Shown here: piece by piece, positions 6,065 through 9,795 of the stretch
Numbering within the stretch: the stretch's first letter is position 1
How the letters are laid out: each line of letters opens with the position of its first letter
NCBI GenBank assembly: GCA_020844525.1
Contig: JAJGAH010000058.1
Span: forward strand, 1 to 9,795
DNA from: Eubacterium sp.
Lineage (GTDB): Bacteria > Bacillota > Clostridia > Lachnospirales > Lachnospiraceae
Direction of reading: 5' to 3'
Length of the DNA: 9,795 bases
Translations under genes and position numbers: made by a program
Notes under the pieces: model-generated
What the model was told of the DNA's origin: nothing
The model's database searches: none
Seen by the model: only the letters and a program-made list of their open reading frames with translations

Positions 6065-7348
6065 TCAACGCTTCTGTGCCTGCTTTCTGTCCTCCAGCAT
6101 CTCGATAAACGCCTGCATCCTCGTCGCGATCTGCCCATTGCTGGAATTGCCTGCGTCACATCCGTCACCATCCAGAATCAGAGTGGGATACCCGTTCTCT
6201 TCCAAAACCCCCTTGGCATTTTGGGAGGCGGCAGCTGTCTGCTTGCATCCCCAATGGCAGAAGTACACGACGCCATCCACCTGCAGCTTTCTGCACATTG
6301 CGAGACTTCTCCGGATTCTGCGTTCTGAGGGGCCGTTAAAGGAATCATAGACAAGACGCCGCGCCATGCTCTCAAAGGGTTTTTCGGGATCCGCCTGGCA
6401 GTATTCATCAAAATTCATGTCGCAAGCCACAATTTGGCACCGATTGCTGAAATTCATCAGTTCCCGAAGAGGTTCCTGATAAAAAGGAATGGTATGCATC
6501 CACAGAAGCCGTATACCCCGGGATGGCTTCGCATCTCTGAGGTCCTGGAGAAGCTGATCTGCGAATCGTTCTACCTCTGGTGTCCCCAGAAGGACATGGT
6601 TGGCAAACACCTCATATAGTTCATCTGTCAGATCGTTAGAGAGGTATTTGTCTCTCTTTAATACCTGACAGGCGGCCAGCTTCTTCATCGTTCTTCCACC
6701 GATGGCTATTCTTCTCTGTAACTCAGGCATATTCAGAGGCTTCCCCTGGTCTTCCTCAAGGAAGGACGCAAATGTACGCAGCTGTTCAGCCGTATATGCA
6801 ACAGCCTCTTCTGAGCATTCCCACGGAACGTCCAGATAAAAATGCGGTATCCCGTAGTGCTCTGCCGCCGTGCGGAACGTCAGATTGTTTGCGTCACAGG
6901 CAAGCGAGGTATTCAGTACAAAGCGGGGCTTGCGTATCACATTGGAAAGAACCGCGCCCAGCAGGACCTTATGATAAGAGCAGAACGTTTCCGGAATTCC
7001 TTCTTCACATGCGAAATCAATAAATCCCCGTTCTGCATCCGCTCCGGTGATATAGCATGCCATGGCCTCCGCAAGCATCGGATAAATACCAAAGGTCTGC
7101 AGCAGCTCACAGGGAGTGAAAATACTGACCAAACCGGTTTGCTCCGGGTGGGCAAGGGGGTGAATCACAGCATTCATGGATGTGACCGCCATATCATTTC
7201 TGGCCGGCCAGAGTTCCCCTGACGGGAACTTCTGGAGCTGGACCCGCTTCGCATAGTATGCGGCAAGGAGCAGCCTCCTGGCTGCATCCGGATGGGCAGG
7301 AATCTGCGCGTCCACGAATTCTCCGAACTTTCGGACGATATCAGCCAT
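6065..7348 (-). CDS. HgdB-family 2-hydroxyacyl-CoA dehydratase-like protein, possible double-cubane-cluster reductase
   Basis: This 427-residue protein belongs to the HgdB/BcrC/FldC-like family of iron-sulfur proteins that receive electrons from an ATP-dependent activase. Typical elements in order are a helical N-terminus, SIFTPCELLQTFGIYP (Cys80), ETFCSYHKVLLGAVL (Cys123), NTSLACDANN (Cys151), YLDVPWECSEEAV (Cys178), YFCHWGCKQT (Cys364 and Cys368), LDGDGCDAGN (Cys397) and the end QIATRMQAFIEML. It has fourteen cysteines, more than the three needed for the single cluster of classical dehydratase subunits. This fits, but does not prove, a double-cubane [8Fe-9S] protein like the Carboxydothermus one. 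ATG 7348 has AAGGG seven bases upstream and lies two bases after the hydrolase stop codon, so translation is probably coupled. Its reducing partner is likely the fused activase downstream. Substrate unknown. Confidence 0.87.
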   Translation of the reverse strand: MADIVRKFGEFVDAQIPAHPDAARRLLLAAYYAKRVQLQKFPSGELWPARNDMAVTSMNAVIHPLAHPEQTGLVSIFTPCELLQTFGIYPMLAEAMACYITGADAERGFIDFACEEGIPETFCSYHKVLLGAVLSNVIRKPRFVLNTSLACDANNLTFRTAAEHYGIPHFYLDVPWECSEEAVAYTAEQLRTFASFLEEDQGKPLNMPELQRRIAIGGRTMKKLAACQVLKRDKYLSNDLTDELYEVFANHVLLGTPEVERFADQLLQDLRDAKPSRGIRLLWMHTIPFYQEPLRELMNFSNRCQIVACDMNFDEYCQADPEKPFESMARRLVYDSFNGPSERRIRRSLAMCRKLQVDGVVYFCHWGCKQTAAASQNAKGVLEENGYPTLILDGDGCDAGNSSNGQIATRMQAFIEMLEDRKQAQKR

Positions 7349-7350
7349 AA

Positions 7351-8487
7351 TTACACCCTTCCCTTCATCAGATCCATATTGCAGTCATAAACATTTCCGT
7401 ACACGGCATCGCCAAGCCATTGCGCCATCGTTTTCCCAGATCTGGTCTGAAAGTAAAAGCGCTTATGCCGGACAGCCGTATGTACCGTCCCGCCGAGAAA
7501 CCAACGGAGGTTGCGGAAGTCATAAATAAACATCCCGAATTTCGGCGTGATCTCCTTAAGCGAGCGGAGCATCCGCTGCATCTGGTGGTAATACTCTCCC
7601 TGCACCTCTGTATTCGTTCCATACTGGTGCGTCTGCACATCATTCAGATATGCACTGAGCAGATAATCTCTGGGAGAACCCGCGTAAAGATAGCGGATAC
7701 GGTCTCCCCAGATCTCATGCAGACTCCGGTACCAGTCAACTGTGATATTGTCTGAGAGAATGGACTCCCAGATTGCCGGTGTGGTTTTCCAGACCTCTCT
7801 GGCTGTGCGTTTCCAGTTTTTGTAAAGCAGCTGACCGCTGTCGGAAAAGACTGTGACGTCATCACATGCAGGATAAAAATCCTCCAGAATGTTAGCTGTG
7901 ACAGCGGGAACAGCAAAAGCACCTGCGCTGTCACCGGCAATAAGCAGCTTCTGCGGGGATGGAAAGAAAGAAACGCCGGTCCGCATGGCCTCAATGAAAT
8001 TCGCATACCCATGAAAATACAGTACCTGTTCTGTACCGTCCTCTGCAATGTAATGGAAGTCGTTATTGCCAACATGGAAATCCCCGGTGGCATATGTGAT
8101 TACGATAAAATTCCAGTCATTGAAGGGATTGTGCACATTCCCGATCTCTGTAATACCCGTATTGATATTCATGATCTGTGTAAACGGGCGCAGATTATTC
8201 CAGTAATAATTCGGAAGGCCTGCCGCAACCTTTCCGCCGGTAACCGGTCTTGCTGCCGTATAGGCATTCCACGCAACACCGCCTCCGGATAAAAACACAC
8301 AGGTGTTTTGCGACCTTCCCTTCTTTATATAGATGTGATATTCTGAACCGTCACCGGATCTGCCCCGCACCAGGGGGATCCTGTACCATACATCTGCTTC
8401 CGGCTCGCCTGTAAGTACCGGTGCCTCAAAGCGTTTCTCGACTTCAGCGCCGATCACGCCCTCGGCGAGGTCACCCAGTTTTCCCAT
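7351..8487 (-). CDS. Pectinacetylesterase/Notum-family serine hydrolase, apparently cytoplasmic
   Basis: The fold is suggested by VFLSGGGVAWNAYTA (oxyanion-hole GGG), NDWNFIVITYATGDFHVG, LLIAGDSAGAFAVP (nucleophile in GDSAG) and late Asp and His candidates in GSPRDYLLSAYLND and GGTVHTAV. Numbered from ATG 8487 the triad would be Ser187, Asp274 and His336 in a 378-residue protein. Relatives remove acetyl or acyl groups from polysaccharides or proteins, but no signal peptide is visible, so an intracellular substrate is more likely. The start is uncertain: ATG at 8487 has GGAA four bases upstream and fits where I expect the family to begin; in-frame ATGs at 8526, 8559 and 8571 have weaker sites. 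The frame stays open to 8655 only by running through the tRNA terminator. Its stop codon lies two bases before the HgdB-like ATG. Confidence 0.8.
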   Translation of the reverse strand: MGKLGDLAEGVIGAEVEKRFEAPVLTGEPEADVWYRIPLVRGRSGDGSEYHIYIKKGRSQNTCVFLSGGGVAWNAYTAARPVTGGKVAAGLPNYYWNNLRPFTQIMNINTGITEIGNVHNPFNDWNFIVITYATGDFHVGNNDFHYIAEDGTEQVLYFHGYANFIEAMRTGVSFFPSPQKLLIAGDSAGAFAVPAVTANILEDFYPACDDVTVFSDSGQLLYKNWKRTAREVWKTTPAIWESILSDNITVDWYRSLHEIWGDRIRYLYAGSPRDYLLSAYLNDVQTHQYGTNTEVQGEYYHQMQRMLRSLKEITPKFGMFIYDFRNLRWFLGGTVHTAVRHKRFYFQTRSGKTMAQWLGDAVYGNVYDCNMDLMKGRV

Positions 8488-8626
8488 AGCCTTCCGGCTT
8501 TGCTCATGTCGTTCTCTCTGATGCATATCCGTTATCTGGAGGCCTGACACGCCGCCCATGACATGCGGCATGCGGCTGTTCCGAATCCTTTCTGCATGAT
8601 TGCCTGAAACTGTGAGATGATGAGAT

Positions 8627-8653
8627 AAAAAAAGCACCGGCAGATGCCCGTGC
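8627..8653 (-). terminator. Intrinsic terminator of the tRNA operon
   Basis: On the minus strand, GCAC pairs with GTGC and GGC pairs with GCC around a small loop (8653-8634, with one internal mismatch), followed directly by seven T (8633-8627). It lies downstream of tRNA-Asp and upstream of the hydrolase gene, separating the two units. Confidence 0.72.
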
Positions 8654-8712
8654 AAAACTATAAAATCAGAATATAATCATAGGAACAAGATAAAATCGGC
8701 TTAAATAACAGC

Positions 8713-8740
8713 ATACCTGTGTCAGTATTGACACAGGTAT
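8713..8740. repeat. Perfect 12-bp hairpin just after tRNA-Asp
   Basis: ATACCTGTGTCA (8713-8724) and TGACACAGGTAT (8729-8740) are perfect complements around a four-base loop. The hairpin starts six bases after the tRNA-Asp 3' end on the minus strand. The bases that follow (GCTGTTATTT) make only a poor T tract. It may be a first, weak terminator or a structure that guides 3' processing of the tRNA transcript, ahead of the stronger terminator at 8627-8653. Confidence 0.5.
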
Positions 8741-8745
8741 AAAAG

Positions 8746-8819
8746 CGACCCGGATCGGGATCGAACCGACGACCTCCGCCGTGACAGGGCGGCGCTCTAA
8801 CCAGCTGAGCCACCGGGCC
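8746..8819 (-). tRNA. tRNA-Asp(GTC)
   Basis: The cloverleaf reads cleanly: acceptor GGCCCGG pairs with CCGGGTC (one G-T pair), D arm GCTCAGCTGGTTAGAGC, anticodon stem CCGCC/GGCGG with loop CTGTCAC giving anticodon GTC, and a TTCGATC T loop. The discriminator base is G, as expected for aspartate. CCA is not encoded, so it must be added after transcription. It is the last tRNA of the operon, 58 bases after tRNA-Met. Confidence 0.96.
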
Positions 8820-8877
8820 ATATATGATGCTTTTCTTATAATCAGGTAAGAGAAGAAGCTGTATAACAGACTTCAAA

Positions 8878-8951
8878 TGGACCTTCAGGGACTCGAACCC
8901 GGGACCGATCGGTTATGAGCCGACTGCTCTAACCAACTGAGCTAAAGGTCC
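8878..8951 (-). tRNA. tRNA-Met(CAT), elongator type
   Basis: Acceptor GGACCTT pairs with AAGGTCC and the discriminator is A. The D arm is GCTCAGTTGGTTAGAGC and the anticodon loop CTCATAA gives CAT. The first acceptor pair is a normal G-C and the anticodon stem lacks the three G-C pairs of an initiator, so it is not the fMet tRNA. A lysidine-modified isoleucine tRNA also has a CAT anticodon, but the overall sequence looks like clostridial elongator methionine tRNA. CCA is not encoded. It starts four bases after tRNA-Thr ends. Confidence 0.93.
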
Positions 8952-8955
8952 AAAG

Positions 8956-9028
8956 AGCCGATGATCGGACTCGAACCGATAACCTGCTGATTACAAATCA
9001 GCTGCTCTGCCAATTGAGCCACATCGGC
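8956..9028 (-). tRNA. tRNA-Thr(TGT)
   Basis: Acceptor GCCGATG pairs with CATCGGC, discriminator T. The D arm is GCTCAATTGGCAGAGC. The anticodon stem GCTGA/TCAGC encloses loop TTTGTAA with anticodon TGT, and the T stem ATCGG/CCGAT encloses TTCGAGT. CCA is not encoded. Confidence 0.95.
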
Positions 9029-9054
9029 AAATGTCTTACCCGATTCATAAGAAG

Positions 9055-9126
9055 TGACCCGGACGAGAATTGAACTCGTGTTACCGCCGTGAAAGGGCGA
9101 TGTCTTAACCTCTTGACCACCGGGCC
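9055..9126 (-). tRNA. tRNA-Glu(TTC)
   Basis: Acceptor GGCCCGG pairs with CCGGGTC, discriminator A. The D arm is GTCAAGAGGTTAAGAC, the anticodon stem CGCC/GGCG has loop CTTTCAC with anticodon TTC, and the T arm centres on GAGTTCAATTCTC. It is the first tRNA of the operon and has the same acceptor stem as tRNA-Asp. CCA is not encoded. Confidence 0.95.
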
Positions 9127-9157
9127 ATCTATTTGTATGCTCTACAGCACGCAAAAA

Positions 9158-9186
9158 ATATTACCATATTTCGGGGTTAAAGGCAA
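9158..9186 (-). promoter_or_regulatory. Promoter of the tRNA operon (extended -10)
   Basis: On the minus strand TTGCCT (9186-9181) and TAATAT (9163-9158) are 17 bases apart, and TGG directly before the -10 box gives an extended -10. Transcription would start near 9151 with a GC-containing start region (GCGTGC), typical of stable RNA promoters, about 25 bases before tRNA-Glu. Confidence 0.7.
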
Positions 9187-9211
9187 GAACTTTTTGCATA
9201 TTTTTTCATAT

Positions 9212-9795
9212 CTATGACTGTGAAAGTTCCTCCAGAATGCCACGATCAATGACAATGGTGCATTCATAGTCGGGATTGATCTCCCGGAGAAGGGAGACAA
9301 CCTGCCTGGCGACCCGGTGCTCTTGCTCTTCCGAATAGGAATAGGGAACAACAAGGTCGAAGGAGATCAAAGCCTTCTCTCCCTCAAAGTTCACCCGAAA
9401 ATCATGGAATGCCAGTGCCTCATCCAGAATATGCAGTACCCGCGTGACCTCAGCGCGTATTTTCAGGACACGACTGTCGTTCAGTTCCACAGGATCTACG
9501 TGAACCACCAGCGCCACACCCAGCTGATCGAGAACCAGCTTTTCTGCTTTGTCTGCAATATTATGTCCTTCCTCCAGCGTACGCTGCACGGACACCTCAA
9601 CATGAATGGTCGCAATATAACGCTTTGGTCCGTAGCTGTGAATGACCAGATCGTGCGCACCTGCGACACCATCCACACTCTCGACAATCTTCTCGATTTT
9701 CTCCGCAAGCTCCGGGTCCATCGGCTCGCCGAGAAGCGGTTTTACAGTATCCCTGGCTATGCCGATGCCGGCATAGATAACGACCATTGATACGA
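9212..9795 (-). CDS. Cation diffusion facilitator (CDF) metal transporter, C-terminal part
   Basis: This is the 3' part of a cation efflux protein that exports divalent metals such as Zn, Mn or Co in exchange for protons. The 5' end lies beyond the window; the frame is open to the edge, so the ATG at 9787 is internal. Visible are the end of the last membrane span and its junction (VIYAGIGIARDTVKPLLGEP), then the cytoplasmic CDF domain (DGVAGAHDLVIHSYGPKRYIA, HVEV, VVHVDPVE). A further domain of about 80 residues (from roughly SRVLKIRAEVTRVL to TIVIDRGILEELSQS) follows, an extension I associate with larger Firmicutes CDF proteins. Metal specificity is set in the missing membrane part. It ends 85 bases upstream of tRNA-Glu. 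Confidence 0.88.
   Translation of the reverse strand, partial: VSMVVIYAGIGIARDTVKPLLGEPMDPELAEKIEKIVESVDGVAGAHDLVIHSYGPKRYIATIHVEVSVQRTLEEGHNIADKAEKLVLDQLGVALVVHVDPVELNDSRVLKIRAEVTRVLHILDEALAFHDFRVNFEGEKALISFDLVVPYSYSEEQEHRVARQVVSLLREINPDYECTIVIDRGILEELSQS

Noticed and set aside
8488..8655. N-terminal extension of the hydrolase frame to TTG 8655
   Set aside because: It would start inside the tRNA operon terminator, and the extra residues do not look like a signal peptide or a conserved domain.
8746..9126. tRNA cluster considered as an integration hotspot with attachment sites
   Set aside because: I found no repeated tRNA 3' fragment elsewhere in the window and no integrase directly next to the cluster; the recombinase at 2268-3125 is too far away to link.

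Overview
The window looks like chromosomal DNA of a gut-type clostridium, most likely Lachnospiraceae. This is inferred from an IscR-type Rrf2 regulator beside a NifS-like cysteine desulfurase, an oxygen-sensitive 2-hydroxyacyl-CoA dehydratase/activase pair, moderate base composition, strong purine-rich ribosome binding sites, and tRNA genes without an encoded CCA. No plasmid, phage structural or CRISPR genes are visible. Nearly every gene lies on the minus strand; the DAHP synthase gene is the one clear plus-strand gene.

Layout. Positions 1-1100 hold the 5' end of a cysteine desulfurase gene (cut by the window edge) and, upstream of it, an iscR-like gene. A compact divergent promoter region at 1015-1075 separates iscR from the type I DAHP synthase gene (1165-2199, first step of aromatic amino acid synthesis). 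The DAHP synthase gene converges on a short Xer-like tyrosine recombinase gene (2268-3125), with a shared long-stem terminator between them. An intergenic stretch at 3126-3410 carries the recombinase promoter and several dyads. It is followed by a small membrane protein gene with a long acidic tail (3411-3893).

Positions 3953-8487 form the most unusual part. In transcription order (right to left) it encodes a pectinacetylesterase/Notum-type serine hydrolase; two bases later, a cysteine-rich HgdB-family protein that could be a double-cubane-cluster type reductase; a 253-bp quasi-palindromic element flanked by 9-bp direct repeats, which I read as a MITE-like insertion; and a fusion of a second HgdB/D-like domain with an ASKHA ATPase activase. 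The HgdB-type protein and the fusion should form an ATP-driven low-potential electron transfer system: the activase hydrolyses ATP to push one electron into the iron-sulfur cluster of the partner. The substrate is unknown. Tight coupling to an intracellular esterase-like hydrolase is not something I recognise.

Positions 8627-9186 contain a tRNA operon transcribed leftward (Glu-UUC, Thr-UGU, Met-CAU, Asp-GUC) with a good extended -10 promoter and a terminator. The right edge holds the 3' part of a cation diffusion facilitator gene. All calls are by eye from sequence; no database search or folding program was run.
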